Counted from the first letter of the stretch, positions 1 to 12,419 are shown. The stretch: 64,000 bases of DNA from Candidula unifasciata (GCA_905116865.2 CAJHNH020001158.1:649591-713590); one strand, 5' to 3'. Numbers and translations are program-made. Notes: generated by a model from the letters alone, not told the origin.

Positions 1-137
1 AAAAAAGGGTGTCATTCAGACAGACTGATGGATGGAGGTGGATGAAACCTGCAACAATGAATCTCAAGGGATCATAATGCTGAAGAAGAAGGCACAATAA
101 CTGCTTCCCATGTGGGTTCTGCAGAGAACCCTGCTGC

Positions 138-386
138 ATAATAAAGTACCCTTTCCCATGCCTTCTGGCGTACTAGGCATATTGGGCTAGACCTATATTT
201 TATAGAACAGTTGGCAATCAGTAGGTGATGTGGTTAGCATCAAGCCGGCATTGGTACCCACTCAAAGCTTGGTCAAGTGGCAGCCAAGATCATTTTTTGA
301 AAAAAGTCTGGCTCCATCAGGAACTGAACCCAAGACCTTCTGACTGGAAGGCACATGTCTAACTGCTACATCATGGTGGCTCCCAC
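138..386 (-). mobile_element. SINE S1, near full length
   Basis: On the minus strand, a tRNA-like head (about 386-300) carries an A-box-like segment (GATGTAGCAGTTAGACATG) and a B box (GGTCTTGGGTTCAGTTCC). A body follows (GAGTGGGTACC, then CTAACCACATCACC and AGGTCTAGCCC). The tail GGCATGGGAAAGGGTACTTT ends near 138. The same body and tail recur at 54360-54555 and the tail at 57000, which defines the family. It lies beyond the last USP7 exon found, in an intron. Confidence 0.75.
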
Positions 387-1330
387 TACACCATAACAAA
401 TTTTAAAAAAAAGACTTCAAGAGAAAGATAAAACCAAAACATTTGAAATCAATCATGCTGCAGACTGCTGGATCAGTAGAGGTGCTGTCTGTCTGTCTGT
501 CCACCTGTCAGAGCTTCCCTACTAGTACACCAGCTGATAACCAAGTCTAAAGACCTGCCTTGATAAAACATCAAGTTTTCAGGCTGCATTACCTCTCCCT
601 AGGATAAGGCTAGTAACCTACCCTTTCTGTGTTCTTCAACGTGAAGCTGTTGACGCAATGTGTGTGGGATACCAGGTTTGGGTATATGTTGCACAATATT
701 CGGCATTAACAGAAGAGGCAGTACCAACTATTGTTACAAAGTAGCTCAGTAATTTCTGACCAAGACCTGACATACAGACATAATATCTATTTATAATCTT
801 AAATATATTCAAATTTAAAAAAAAAGGTTTATCAGTTTCATTGTTCTACCATGGGTGTGTTACTGCCACACATACAATTTCTTATAGTATCAATCCTTTC
901 TAATATACATAGATGAATAATTAAAATAACATAAAGATTCTAAAATAACCGAGACAAACAGATGAATCTTTCTGCAAAATGTAAATAATTAATACGTAGT
1001 AGACATACATCAACATGTCAATCAACGTATCACACATGGATAATTTAATATAAACACACAGATGGATGCAAGAACCTGCCCTTACTCCTGTATGCATCTT
1101 TCTAACATTCTTCTTCAGCAGTCCCTGGACATGCATTTAATTAACTATGGGCCATAAAGTGGAATGTCATCTCAAGGTCTCTTAGGTTTCACTCAAACAG
1201 TCGTCGTCAGGTCTACTGGATGTCGCCATAAATTGACAGTTCCTCCAGGAGAGGAGTCTTGCAAGACTCTGGGGTTGTTCACCACAAAGAACTGACAAAG
1301 AGCTGTCTCAAACTTAACACTGACAATTTA

Positions 1331-1450
<120 letters not shown>

Positions 1451-1494
1451 TCATGATAGGCAATGTTAAATACAACATAATAAAGAAAAAAAAA

Positions 1495-1612
1495 GTAAAG
1501 ATCCCTTTTCACGCCTTAGGTGCATCGGGCTTATGGGAGAACATCCACAATTTTACAGACCAATCGGCACTAGGTGGGTAATGTGGTCAGCATTACGGCG
1601 GTCGTCAAATAC
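1495..1612 (-). mobile_element. SINE S1, 3' half
   Basis: Reverse-complement matches to the S1 body and tail are present: the AAGGGATCT-type end near 1500, a TAGGTGGGTAATGTGGTCAGCA segment equivalent to the CACATCACC block, and CGGGCTTATGGG. The tRNA head is absent. It lies in the USP7 intron between exons 4 and 5. Confidence 0.6.
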
Positions 1613-1837
1613 AACATAAAACTTGACTAGAAAGCAGAATAGAAGGAATTGAAAAGATGCACATAAATATAACCAAACATTATACCAAAGTCTTTATCAA
1701 TGAAGTACTAAATACCTGCACACTAAATTTAAAAAAAAACTGACCAGAAAACTCAATAGACAAGATAACAGAGCTTGTGGAGATAACAGCTTGTACACAT
1801 ACACAAACAAGGTCTGCATGAAACCAAGAAATATGTA

Positions 1838-2365
1838 ATCTTCTTCAGCATTTCAAGCCCTTGAGGTTCATTGCTGCAGAGATCACCCGCCTCCATTCAT
1901 CTCTTTTTTTGCCTTCTCTTCATTGTTGGTGACACAAAGTGTTTGTAGGTCTGTCTGGATATTATCTATCCATCATCTTCTTCGTCTACCTCGTGGTCTA
2001 TGACCATTCAGCTCCTTTGTGTATACAGTTGTTACCTCTCTGTCATCTGACATTCTCTCAATATGTCCCAGCCATTTCAGTCTATTAGCCCTCATGATGT
2101 CAGTGATCAGTGGTGATTTAAACAGATTTTGAATTTCATTGTTGCTTCTCACTCTCCATTCCCAGCTGTTTGCATCTTTGATGGGTCCAAAAATTTGTTG
2201 AATGAGACTTCATCTCTTTTAGTTGTGTTCTAAGTTTCAGAGCCAACAAGTGGTCTTAACGTTTTATATATTTTGATCTTGGTTTTGCGAGAGACAGGCT
2301 TTGACTTCAGAAGATGCTGAATGGTACATTATACTTTATTTCTAGATTGTAACCTAGATTGCATT
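1838..2365 (-). mobile_element. nLTR-B relic: non-LTR retrotransposon C-terminus
   Basis: The minus strand encodes a decayed C-terminal reverse-transcriptase tail. It is readable in pieces as a GSET-type remnant, ERMSDDREVTTVYTKEL and then NGHRPRGRRRR. The 3' end reads CTTGAAATGCTGAAGAAGA. The same 3' end recurs at 8495-8600 and 47612-48240. Several stops and frameshifts show it is inactive. Confidence 0.7.
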
Positions 2366-2866
2366 TCTTCTCTCAGCATGTTGGAGCAGTTGAAGTTTCC
2401 ACACAAGTATAAATAGAGAAATATGTGATAAGAACAAAATTGACATGAAAGACTACAAAATTAAAGAAAATATGAAGGCAGTTAAAAAAAAACGAGGAGG
2501 CAAATCTAAAATTAAGGCCAATTAGGCGGAATCCACCAGACTTAAAGAATATTAATGACATTCTGATTCTGGTACATACATGTTATGGTCCACACTGGTG
2601 TGATGGAATGTATGCCCTGTGCTGATATTCTCCGTGTATGGTTTATAGGCACACATTAGAAGACCTAACACTAAAAAAAACCATTACTGGAGGGACAAGT
2701 GTAAAGTAAACAACAAGCAGACTCATGAACTATAGTCCGAAAGCCATATACTGCTGTTCAAAACCCATGAGATGAGAACTAAGTAAATTTACGAGTAGTA
2801 TGACATTAAAAAAAATAATTTTTATATTAAGAATTCAACGATAAGGTCTCAATGACAACAACACTA

Positions 2867-3040
<174 letters not shown>

Positions 3041-4053
3041 TTAGAGACAAAATCATTCAATTACTGTGTACCGACTTCAACAATATCTCTTGTAATTTAA
3101 ATCCTGTCATTAACAGCCATATGGTAGCACTCATTTACCAACATATTAGTCCAATTTGTGTCTTCTTTACTTCCTCTTTTACCACTCTGGGTGTTGAGGG
3201 AGATATAAGGTTCTGCTTCTCGTTCTGATAGCTGCCTTGACCACTGATACACTGCATGTTCAAGCACCTCACTTAAATCTTTACGATGATTATAGTCATA
3301 GAACTATGTTTTAACAACCCTTTAATCCCACTAACGCTAAAAAAATGTCAAGAATTTGTAGGAATTTCAGAAAAAATCCTTACAAATAAAAAATATCATA
3401 TCCTACAACTAATTATTTATATTCATTAAACAATATTTATGAAATAAATAAAGATATATAAACGGGTATCAACAAAACAAGAACAGAGTAAAGCAAGCAT
3501 TAAAATAGGATTCACTCACTGGGGCCAACCTAAAAAAAATGTATTATGTGACTCAAACCGTAGCTCTGTGATCACTGAGGCTTACAGGAAAATCTGACAA
3601 CTTGCTTTTAAAAGATGCAGGGTCAGTTGCAGTCGCTGTTCATTCACAGTTGCTGTTTATTCAACGCTAACGCTAAAACACTCAAACTCCTATATTCTAG
3701 GCATGTCATGTGTTAGTACTTTTCAATGTTGTAATCGTTAACTGTGTCATATTTTCCACTGACTGTTACTTCTGTTTGTTTCATCAGCCTCACTCTGCCC
3801 TGTGTGGTAACACTGTCCTTACTTCGTGATTTGGCCTTCACCATGAATTTCCTTGACATGTCAGTATTCTTGCATGTGACCCTAACCCTAACGCTTGAGC
3901 AGTTGTTCAAAGCTTGAACCGTCGTTCACAGAAATGAGAGTTGCTCACTTTCGTCTGGGAAAGAAGAAATCTGTGCACTTTCATGTGGGAGACGGTGTGT
4001 CAACCCGGACAAAAGAAACCCAAAAACTTGTCGTCTGTGTGTGAGTGTGTGTC

Positions 4054-4073
4054 TCTCTCTATATATATATATA
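4054..4073. repeat. CT/TA microsatellite
   Basis: A short TCTCTCTATATATATATATA run within a USP7 intron. Confidence 0.8.
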
Positions 4074-4289
4074 TACACCAAAGAAATACATTTAACACTA
4101 AACTAGAGCTCTGGAAGAGAGATAAATAAATTCAAGTGAATCAAAAGGTGATGAAAAGATGCCAGAGCTAGATTTGAACAAAAACTGAGCAAACCTTATG
4201 TCAATATTAAGTACACTGTCCTTGTACTGAATTACAAATAGAAATAAAAGTGAATTTTAACTTTTTTAAACAAAGAAAAGAATTAGAAA

Positions 4290-4410
4290 TAGACATGAAT
4301 AAAATGAGAAGAATGTTTAGTAAGCTGCAAATGTTGGCAAAAGATAGAACAACATGGAGCGTGTTGCTTGTGAGATTATGCTCCAATGAGAGATAAGTTA
4401 ACAAAAAGTA
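4290..4410 (+). mobile_element. nLTR-C 3' end
   Basis: It contains GCAAAAGATAGAACAACATGG followed by GATTATGCTCCAATGAGAG. This matches the end of the larger copy at 22925-24025 (AAGGATAGAACAACTTGGCG, then CTATGCTCCATGAGG). It is a 5'-truncated insertion about 120 bp from USP7 exon 3. Confidence 0.6.
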
Positions 4411-4531
4411 AATTTGGCTTGCATTACAATTACAACGTACCTAAAGAGGTGCCTGCATTAGGCACAACTTGAGATTTACATATATTATTCACTGAAGCAA
4501 AAACAATATTTAAAAGCAAAGTTCAAACTTA

Positions 4532-4684
<153 letters not shown>

Positions 4685-4919
4685 TCATGAAGTTCTATAT
4701 TTAATCAGATTTCTTTCTGTACACATAAATATTATTTCTTTCTGTTCTTTATCCTCAAGTGGAGCACATCATTCAATGCCAAGACATCATTCTTAGCTAT
4801 CTTATGCAGCAACCTATATCCTTACGGCCTTTTCCACTTCATACTTTAATTAATTTTTCTATGTGTCTTGATGTCTACATTTATTTCTTTGACAAATTAT
4901 TGTAGCACCGTTAAATAAG

Positions 4920-4998
4920 TATGAGGAGTGGCTGGCCGAATGGTTAAGAACACTGGGCTCTCAAGCAGGTGATCCAGGTTCAAGTTCTCGATAAGGTC
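4920..4998 (+). mobile_element. tRNA-headed SINE fragment
   Basis: GGCTGGCCGAATGGTTAAGA resembles a class II tRNA (Leu/Ser) D arm and A box, and CCAGGTTCAAGTTCTC is a B box. Similar heads occur at 50650, 51545 and 49260. There is no proper acceptor stem, so this is a SINE head and not a tRNA gene. Confidence 0.6.
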
Positions 4999-5497
4999 AT
5001 GGAATTCTTCTGTTCAAGGAAATGAGAGAGCAAATGAGTTGGCAAAAGCTGGAAGTAATCTTCCACAACCTTATCCGCCACATAGCTACAAGGTAACCAA
5101 AACAGTGCTAAAGCAGTCTTTCAAGCAGGAGTGGAGAAGGCAGAATGGAGATTACAGACCAGAGTGACAGCATAAACAAACTCAACAGGAAAGAACAAAC
5201 ATCAATTTTTAGACTTCGGACAGGACACTAAGGTCTTTGAGCACACATGCACAGGATAGGCATAAAAGAATGCTGCCTGTGACTGTGGAGCAGAAAGACA
5301 GACCCCTGAACACATACTGCAGTACTGCCCTAACTTCTCCCAACAAAGACTGGATCTGGCCCAAGGGAGCTTCACAGCAAGAGAAGCTATGGGGGACCGG
5401 TGGCGACCTCAAACGCACAATCCTATTTGTGACGCAGATGGGACTCAGTGTTTAGCATGACTGATGTGAAACGCAGAATAAGAAGAAGAAAAAGAAG
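4999..5497 (+). mobile_element. nLTR-H relic: RNase H end and C-terminal domain (I/Nimb-like)
   Basis: Read in two frames, this encodes GNERANELAKAGS, the last RNase H motif. A C-terminal domain follows with a broken R-x-x-x-x-H motif, and then IKECCLCDCGAERQTPEHIL, a Cys-rich segment typical of the C-terminus of I-clade elements, before LWGTGGDLKRTILFVTQMGL and a stop at 5456-5458. An (AAG)n tail (5475-5497) marks the 3' end. The 5' part is missing. Confidence 0.7.
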
Positions 5498-5659
5498 TCA
5501 CTTTCATTATGTTTTTTCAACTTTGACTGGATTTGAGCTCGAATATTATTTTCTGAATTCTAAAGCAACATCTTCACTCTTTTCAAGCTATCTTAAACAA
5601 GAACATCATTGAGTCATCAAAATATAATTTTCTCAAATTTGGCAACACAGACAGATATA

Positions 5660-6240
5660 AGCACTACATTATGACAGTCAATAAATTCAAATATCTGATT
5701 ACAATTATCAGATGGAAAATGTGACAGAGATTAAAAGCAGAATAGGTCAAGCGAAGGCAGCATTTCAAAAAATGAAAAATATCTTTTCATGTTGGAAAGA
5801 GAGTGCTAAAATGTTATATAGAACCTGTTCTGCAGTTTGGCAGAGAATCTTGGAATGTCAGTGAATTAATTAAGAAGAATTTACAAGCAACAGAGATGTG
5901 GTTTCTGAGACGAATGTTACGAATACCTTGGACGGCCAGAGTAACTAACAACGATTGTTTGAAACAAGCCAATGAAAATAGATCTCTATATACAACAATA
6001 AGAAGGAGACAAACACTGCTCTTTAGCCATATAATGAGAAAAGAGGCATTGGAAAACATCGTGACAACTGGAAAGATCAGTGGAAAGAGGGGCAAAGGCA
6101 GACCAAAAGAGACGATGCTGGATGGGCTGAAATCATGACATGGAGGGATATCATCAAGAGAGCTGTTCCAGGCAACCAGGGATCGTGATATGTGGAGATG
6201 CATGAGCGCCCGCGCAAACTGACATGATGATGATTATGAC
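5660..6240 (+). mobile_element. nLTR-A: RTE-like thumb and C-terminus
   Basis: The frame at 5803-6138 encodes YIEPVLQFGRESWNV, then RRMLRIPWTARVTNNDCL, RRRQTLLFSHIMRKEALENI and GKISGKRGKGRPK. These are the thumb/connection motifs of RTE-like endonuclease-reverse transcriptases. The sequence runs out into GATGATGATTATGA, a microsatellite-like tail. The polymerase part is missing. It lies in the USP7 intron between exons 2 and 3. Confidence 0.8.
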
Positions 6241-6474
6241 AGTCACATATGTCCAATGAAAAAGCTTTAGCATATACAAATTTCCCAAAGCGCAATGATG
6301 AATATTCTTTTACCATGTACACTAACTTTTCTTATGCATTAAAGTTCTCTTATCTCAATTCTATGTGCAGTCAAAACATGATCGTAACAAAATATGACTG
6401 CAACACAGCTTGACTAGCAAAATATGGGTGTGATAAAACATGCCTAAAAACAAAATACACAAAGGAGGAGGACT

Positions 6475-6560
6475 TATAGAACAAAGCAGACCAAGAAGAA
6501 GGTGGAAAGATAAACTTGACCACAGCAGAAAGTGTTTAGGATTGAGGTGACCAGTAGAGC
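6475..6560 (+). mobile_element. Possible non-LTR C-terminus fragment
   Basis: A short stretch reads RPRRRWKDKLDHSRKCLGLR in one frame, which resembles the G-R-P-R-R-R-W segment after the reverse transcriptase thumb. It is too short for firm assignment. Confidence 0.35.
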
Positions 6561-7040
6561 GAGATGCAGACCCTTATATCTCCCCAGAACCCTATTTCTC
6601 CCTCACCACCTGAAGCCATAAAGGATGAAGTGAGGAACTGCAACAAAATACAAAAGTAACAAAACAAGATTTTAATTTTGCTTGGCCGTAACAAAGAAAA
6701 CATGACTGTAACAAAACATTACTGCAAACAAATATGATTGTAAGTAAACAAAACTCTTAACAAATTATGATTGTAATAATAATTTTAAAAAATTTTCTTG
6801 TTTTAAAATATCCAGAAACCATGAGTTCTTATAACTCTTTGGCTCGGTACTATGGATATCGCAACCCTTCGGCCTTGATTTCATGATAGGTACCATAAAT
6901 CTGGGAGAAATGTGGCTTTTCTGCCTAACCCCGGGAGTGTGTCCAGACCACAAGAAGTTCATCACCCGGTCACCGTGTAATAAAGGATAACGCAGGCAAC
7001 TGCCAAACTAACGATACAGGCAACGGCTAAACTAACTCAC

Positions 7041-7127
7041 CTTCTTCCATTTCTTCATCATTAGACATTGTTGGCTTGATATCACCATTAACCACTTGGG
7101 CATCATTGGCCTTGTTACAGTTATTAC
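7041..7127 (-). CDS. USP7: USP7 homologue, coding exon 2 (acidic N-terminal linker)
   Basis: This is an 87-nt minus-strand exon between CCTCCAG (AG at 7129-7128) and a strong GTGAGT donor (7040-7035). It begins with GT, which completes a Gly codon from exon 1, and ends with one base that joins exon 3. The peptide contains VVNGDIKPTMSNDEEMEE. Human USP7 has a comparable stretch (NGNVAL, then EEDMEDD) immediately before its TRAF domain. This part of the family is disordered and poorly conserved, so the assignment rests on exact phase compatibility with both neighbours and on the acidic run. Confidence 0.85.
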
Positions 7128-7439
7128 CTGGAGGCAGAAGAAATATTCATTAACATTAGTTCCTTACAGCAAGTGCCCTTTCAACAATAGCAAATAAAAT
7201 ACTTTTCTGTGCTGTTTCCAACATGAAGGTTGGCTATAGTGCACTACTGCTGACTGTGGTAAAATATTACGTGGTGAGGGCTCAATCTCTTCCACGGTGC
7301 GACTCTTGTACTACTGTGTGAAAACCATAAAAACATTCTTTTTTTTAACAGTCGGCCATGGGAAACAAACCTCCAGCACATGAGGATTCTAAAACTGTTA
7401 AACACTTTCATTAACCTCTAAACACCAGTCTCACACAAA

Positions 7440-7945
7440 GGAGAAAGAAAGAGATCAATGACATACAAAAGTAATACTACAGGATGACACAACAGGAGAA
7501 AGAGATCAGCAGATGACTGACAACAGAAGACATTAATATATGAGAAAGACAATATATGACCGACTTGAAACAGAAGTGGCCAGTTTAAATGCTTGAGAAA
7601 GACATCAATATATGAAAAACAAAACAGAAGTGGACAGATGACACACAGGAGAAAGACATCAATGTATGACAGACATAAAACAGAAGTGGATAGATGATAT
7701 ACAGGAGAAAGACATCAATATATGACAGACATGAAACAGAAGTGGATAGATGATTTACAGGAGAAAGACATCAATATATGACAGACACGAAACAGAAGTG
7801 GATAGATGATATACAGGAGAAAGACATCAATATATGACAGACATGAAACAGAAGTGGATATATGATATTCAGGAGAAGACATCAATATATGACAGAACAA
7901 AACAGAAGCAGACATGATATAAAGGAGAAAGACAATATATGAGAA
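7440..7945. repeat. 59-bp minisatellite
   Basis: About seven to eight copies of a 57-60 bp unit with core GAGAAAGACATCAATATATG, then ACAGACATGAAACAGAAGTGG. The central copies (7590-7870) are more than 90% alike by eye, and the outer ones are degraded. It lies in the first intron of USP7. Confidence 0.85.
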
Positions 7946-8494
7946 GAAGAAAGGAGCACTTATGGGTTATTACCCGTGTGCCATGATGTTAGTGGGTTGT
8001 TCAAACCTCAAACTTCACATGCATTTCATTAACAACATAGGTTCTACATAACACTTTTACACTCTTTTTCTCACTGCCAGTGACATTTTCTTATTGGTGA
8101 GAATATCCTGCATCTTGCTAAAGTCCACCTTTTCTGGTGGCAAAGCTGGACAGGTAAAGACCCAAAATATCCAACCCAAACCTGCACCATTTTGTTGATT
8201 CAAAACTGATAATTGCACACAATAAAGTTAAAATGTCCTATAGCATTTACACATACACAAAAACCTGTAATGAAATAGCCACACTGAAGTAAAGTTCCTT
8301 TACAGGAATTGCCATACAGAACAATATCAACAATTCTGTTTCTACCATCTCTAATCTGCCGATGGAGTGTAAGAGCTCAACCAACTCACACAAAGATGAT
8401 TGTCAAAAATTTAATGATCCTTTGTCCGTATTCTGCCACACTAAATGCCATGAGGCATCTAGGCAGTAAACATCTCTGAGGTCAACAGATCTAA

Positions 8495-8600
8495 TATTCT
8501 TCTTCAGCATTCCAAGCCCTAAAGGTTTATTGCTGCAGATATTACCCACCTCCATTCATATCTGTGATTGGCTTTCTCTTTCTAGATAGTGACTCTAAAG
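8495..8600 (-). mobile_element. nLTR-B 3' end
   Basis: The plus strand reads CTTCTTCAGCATTCCAAGCC followed by CTCCATTCATATCTGTGATT, matching the ends at 1838 and 47612. This is a 5'-truncated copy. Confidence 0.6.
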
Positions 8601-8839
8601 ATACAATATTGCTTTAAATAAATATCCTTCTTTTCTAGTTATGTCCTGCCTTCCAGCGGCATGTTTTCAAGAGGCATCAGGTGTGAGCCCAGGAATGTGC
8701 TATGTGTGTAGATTCTGGTATTCAATTTTCCAGTGTTTATGTATCTGATCTCTAGCTCTGCTTCCATTGTGTTGAAAGTGACGAGCTCTCTGTGGTGCAC
8801 TATCCAGTGATATAGCCTTCACACACGTCTTCTTTCGTT

Positions 8840-9610
8840 CGCCTCAAATAAGTTGTCTATATCAGCAATTTGTCTCTCGTAAAAATTTCACTGTTGTTAG
8901 AACTATCAGTGGTCCATAGAGTTTACGTTTCACTGTTGCTCTTTTTGGCCAAAAGGTTTGCCTTAATGTGTCAAATGTGGTGCAGTCCTGTAGTACATAC
9001 TCTGCTGTCTGGGACACCTTTCCACAGGTGCACATGGCTGATACGCCTATCTTGAATTTTGTGTACATGTGGTTATGTAATCGGTTGTGCCCTTTTCTGA
9101 GGCGGAGGATAACTACTTGTTCTGATCTGTCCTTAATAAAATAGTCATCTTGTGCTGGGGCTGGTGGTTTCCTGGTCAATTAATTATTTTTTTCTTTTGG
9201 TGGTATATTACTGGTACATCTGGCTGCACTTTTGTTGCACCTTCCCTTGACAGTTGATCAGCTTTCTTGTTTCCATGTACACTCCACGGCCACCATTTCT
9301 TACTGCATTTTGTGCAGACCAATCTGTATAGGGACCCATTATTCTTGTGGGAATACTTCATCAATATAACAGGGTGGCCATTATGCGTTGTACACTATCT
9401 TGCTCTTTCTTGTCAAATATTCCTTTCACATTTGTCTGGATTTGTACTGTTTGCATTTTGCTCTCCATGGGGTTTGTTCTGGAAAACTTTCAAGTGGACA
9501 GCCAATTTCTGGAAGGTCAGTAGTTTGTCTACTTATTCTTTTCGCTTGGTGTAAAAAGCTGCTTCCTTTCAACCGTTCCAAAGCAAGGTTCTAAAATATA
9601 TTGTTCACAC
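8840..9610 (-). mobile_element. nLTR-H copy: RNase H remnant and C-terminal domain
   Basis: Minus-strand frames encode GNKKADQLSREGA (end of RNase H, 9176-9364). They then encode EQVVILRLRKGHNRLHNHMY, KIGVSAMCTCGKVSQTAEYV, LQDCTTFDTLR and KLYGPL (8862-9179). This order (R-L-R-x-G-H-x-R-L, then C-x-C-G-x-x-x-Q-T-A-E, then L-Q-x-C) is the post-RNase H C-terminal domain of I/Nimb-like non-LTR elements. It is interrupted by stops. Confidence 0.75.
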
Positions 9611-10111
9611 ATGTCAGAACCATCTGACTGTTGTCTCTTAACCCTTTCGCTGCTACGTTCCCGGAAATAGTTGTCTGCCCTGTGCTAAGCAATGAGAAAA
9701 AAAAAGTCTCTGCTGTGCGCAATACTTTTCTATCCTCAAAACGCAAAAGATATGTCGGCGGTGAGGGCTATATTTTGTACACATTTAAAAAATTTACCCT
9801 GGGGAGTTGTGTGGTTGGTCCGAGTGGTGACAAGTCAGAGGCACGATGGTGCCCCACAAACTTGACTAACGGAGCTATCACCCTTCTGGGGGGGGGGGGG
9901 GGGGATTAATGGGAAGAACTGTTCCAAGTTCGTATCCCAAAATTTGATCGAACCTACCACGGCTGCCACTTTAATCATATTTACTTGTAGTCACCATGTT
10001 ATTACATACCAAAATAATTTTAAAAAAAATATTAATAATAATACTTGAGTCGTCCGTTGCTGAAAAGTAGCAGGAACTAAAGGAAAATTTACAATTAATA
10101 AAAAAAAAAAA

Positions 10112-10186
10112 AAAACTTCGGGGGTTGAACACACGACCCTCTGATTCTAAGGCGAACGTGATACCAACTACACTATGCTACCGCTT
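10112..10186 (-). mobile_element. tRNA-like sequence inside the piggyBac element
   Basis: The minus strand reads GGTAGCATAGTGTAGTTGGT (A box) and GGTCGTGTGTTCAACCCC (B box) and is followed directly by a T15 run, a pol III terminator-like sequence. The anticodon stem has several mismatches and the acceptor ends do not pair, so this is a tRNA pseudogene or SINE head and not a working tRNA. Confidence 0.55.
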
Positions 10187-10565
10187 GACAATGCGCTGTG
10201 TGAATGATGATAATGAATGATGTGCGCAGACTATCAATAACGTGTCTAAGCTTTTAGTCTATCGCCGCCTGCATGAGCACTGTTGTCTGAGAAATGTTTG
10301 AGATTCTCAACAATAGTAAAAATATGTCCCTCGACATTATTTTACGGGAGTTTTTAGCAAACAGTCTTTGCTCAAGTACTCTATTTTGAGTTTCTTTGTT
10401 CTAAGCATTAGCAGACAGACAGCAACAACAACAACAACAAAAGTTCGTCCGAATCTGTGTCTGTCCATCGGGAAAGACGATAATTTTTAGTGACTGAACT
10501 GTTTGAATTTACAGTAGCAGAAATACAGATAGAGCTGGAGTCATCAAAATTATGCACTACTGGCT

Positions 10566-10835
10566 TCAAATCATCGGTTCATCAAGATAACTGATCAATT
10601 TATTGCCATTTTGATGGCGCTCCATTGTCGCTGCTCTCTGATTCCGACGATGAGGACGTCGGACAGGCAAACAGCTTTTTTTTTGGGACACGCCGGTTTC
10701 AGCAGTCGATACTGATGGCCTAGTCAAATCTTCTTGTTCGCTGTCAGAAGTACACATTTCAAAGTCATCTTCGCTATCACTTCTTGACAGAAACTCCATC
10801 AATTCTTCATCAACTTTAACAAGTATCCTTGCCAT
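10566..10835 (-). pseudogene. piggyBac transposase N-terminal remnant
   Basis: This 89-residue minus-strand frame starts ATG (MARILVKVDEELMEFL) and continues with an acidic Ser/Asp/Glu run (SRSDSEDDFEMCTSDSEQED). Acidic, disordered N-termini of this type are usual in piggyBac-derived transposases (PGBD4-like). The frame then turns basic and stops. No D-D-D core follows. The assignment rests on position and orientation inside clear piggyBac termini. No catalytic motif is visible. Confidence 0.6.
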
Positions 10836-11394
10836 TTTGTACTAAGTGTAGAATAATCCAAAAGCACAAATATATATCAGGGCACAAAATACACAGATCA
10901 CCGACCACGCTGTCACGGTAAACAAAGCAACGGGATAACGCAAAATGCAGTAAACACACCTTAAACACGCCTAAAAGCATGTGCCAATGCTTTTAATCGT
11001 ATGTAAATGGGTCAGTTTAATCTAAATATAGCTAATGTATATTGCCCTTCAGCCAATAAAATACGAGGTAACAGAAATCTGTAAGAAAAACGGATTGGGA
11101 CGTCCATAGCACTGGGGGTCAAGAAAAAAAATAACGTCCAAAGACGGGCGTAGCAGCGTACGGGAAATCAGGAAAAGACGTCCATAGCAGCGAAAGGGTT
11201 AATGATAAATATCCACTAGCAGCAAAGTCTAATGTGCTGAGGAATCAAACTATTCATAACCTGACAGACATCCAAGTCTCAGATCTGTGGGTTGCTGGTC
11301 TATGGAGGTACAGCCCTAGAAAGAACAGGACGTTTAATATATGTATGATGGATGGCTGAGCAGTCATGTGTAGGACATTGTTGCCTTCTTGAGT

Positions 11395-11600
11395 TAGTTA
11401 GTTAATGTGTATCCTTTACAGGACATTGCAGAACCAACTAAAGCATTTTTTGGCTGTTGTAGTTTTTCTAGGCAAATTTACATCCAGTAGTTTGCCATTT
11501 CTTTCTGGGCGGTCGGCTGCTCGATACAACTGTCTAAACCAACGCAAGGCGCAATGCCTGCAGCTGGAATTGAACCCGGCACCCCAGCATTACAAAGCCT
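11395..11600 (-). mobile_element. SINE S2 copy
   Basis: It is the reverse complement of the S2 unit at 46935: a B-box-like GGGTTCAATTCC, then TGGCAAACTACTGGATGTAA, TTTGCCTAGAAAAAC, TCCTGTAAAGGATACACATT and an AACTAACTAAC tail. Confidence 0.75.
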
Positions 11601-12419
11601 TCTTGAGTAGCAAAGTATTATGTGTGGGCTCTGCATTCATTAAGCCTTTCTGGATGGTGAGGAATGTTCTGGGAAGTCCTGATCACTGACATTCCCTGTG
11701 GACAAGATGGCAATCTTGCTTTTTGATATCTTGCAATCTTCTACATCATCATCTGTCAATATGTGTGCTGACAGTCTTTCATGTCATCACAAAAGACTCA
11801 AAAATCACCTCTTACGATCTTTTCTCTCTTTCCGTAAATCTTTCCAATTGTCATCAAATTTTTAATTTTTCCTCTCTTCTCTTTTGCGACAAAATGACTA
11901 AGTTTATGTGTGTCAACCTCTTTCAAAACACATTGCTAATTAAAGGTTGTCTGAGGTACTTGAAGAATTCTTCTGTAGAAATCACATATTTGTGGATTCA
12001 AAAAATTCTTTGGTTTGTGTATTAACTTCACAGACTTATGTTAACACTAATTCTACAGTAATGCATATATATGAACACAGAGGACTCAGATTGTTTAACC
12101 TATTGCCTATTACATTTTGCTGTATCCCATGCACAATAAGCAAATAAATGAATCCTTTTAAGGGAAATACAAAGTCCACCACAGTCAAATCTAACTGCTT
12201 GTTTCACTTGGGTAAAAAGCTAAGTTCATAACAATATCATTTTGTCTGCTCAACTCTAGATGGGCACATCTGACCCTTGCAGCTTCAATGAACTGAAGCA
12301 GCCTATGAGTGGTCAATGTAAAACAAACTTGACTACCTTTGACAATTCTTACAAATGATAATCACAGGCTGCTTTAACTGCAAGTTATTCAACAGCAGAC
12401 AGCTTTGTGCTGATTTCAA

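Larger units (their letters stand above)
9642..11198 (-). mobile_element. piggyBac-like DNA transposon, internally deleted
   Basis: The ends are inverted repeats: CCCTTTCGCTGCTA at 9642-9655 and its complement TAGCAGCGAAAGGG at 11185-11198. Both are flanked directly by TTAA (9638-9641 and 11199-11202), the piggyBac target duplication. A second, subterminal copy of the GCTGCTACG motif with a GGGAAAT neighbour lies near 11150-11170. The only coding remnant is an N-terminal acidic segment (10566-10835). At 1,557 bp the element lacks the DDE/D catalytic domain. It sits in the first intron of USP7. Confidence 0.85.

Noticed and set aside
1..1330. USP7 exon 6 (start of catalytic region)
   Set aside because: Searched the minus strand for the expected E-V-x-D-P-x-K-G-F segment and a phase-0 acceptor; not found, so it is probably beyond the window.
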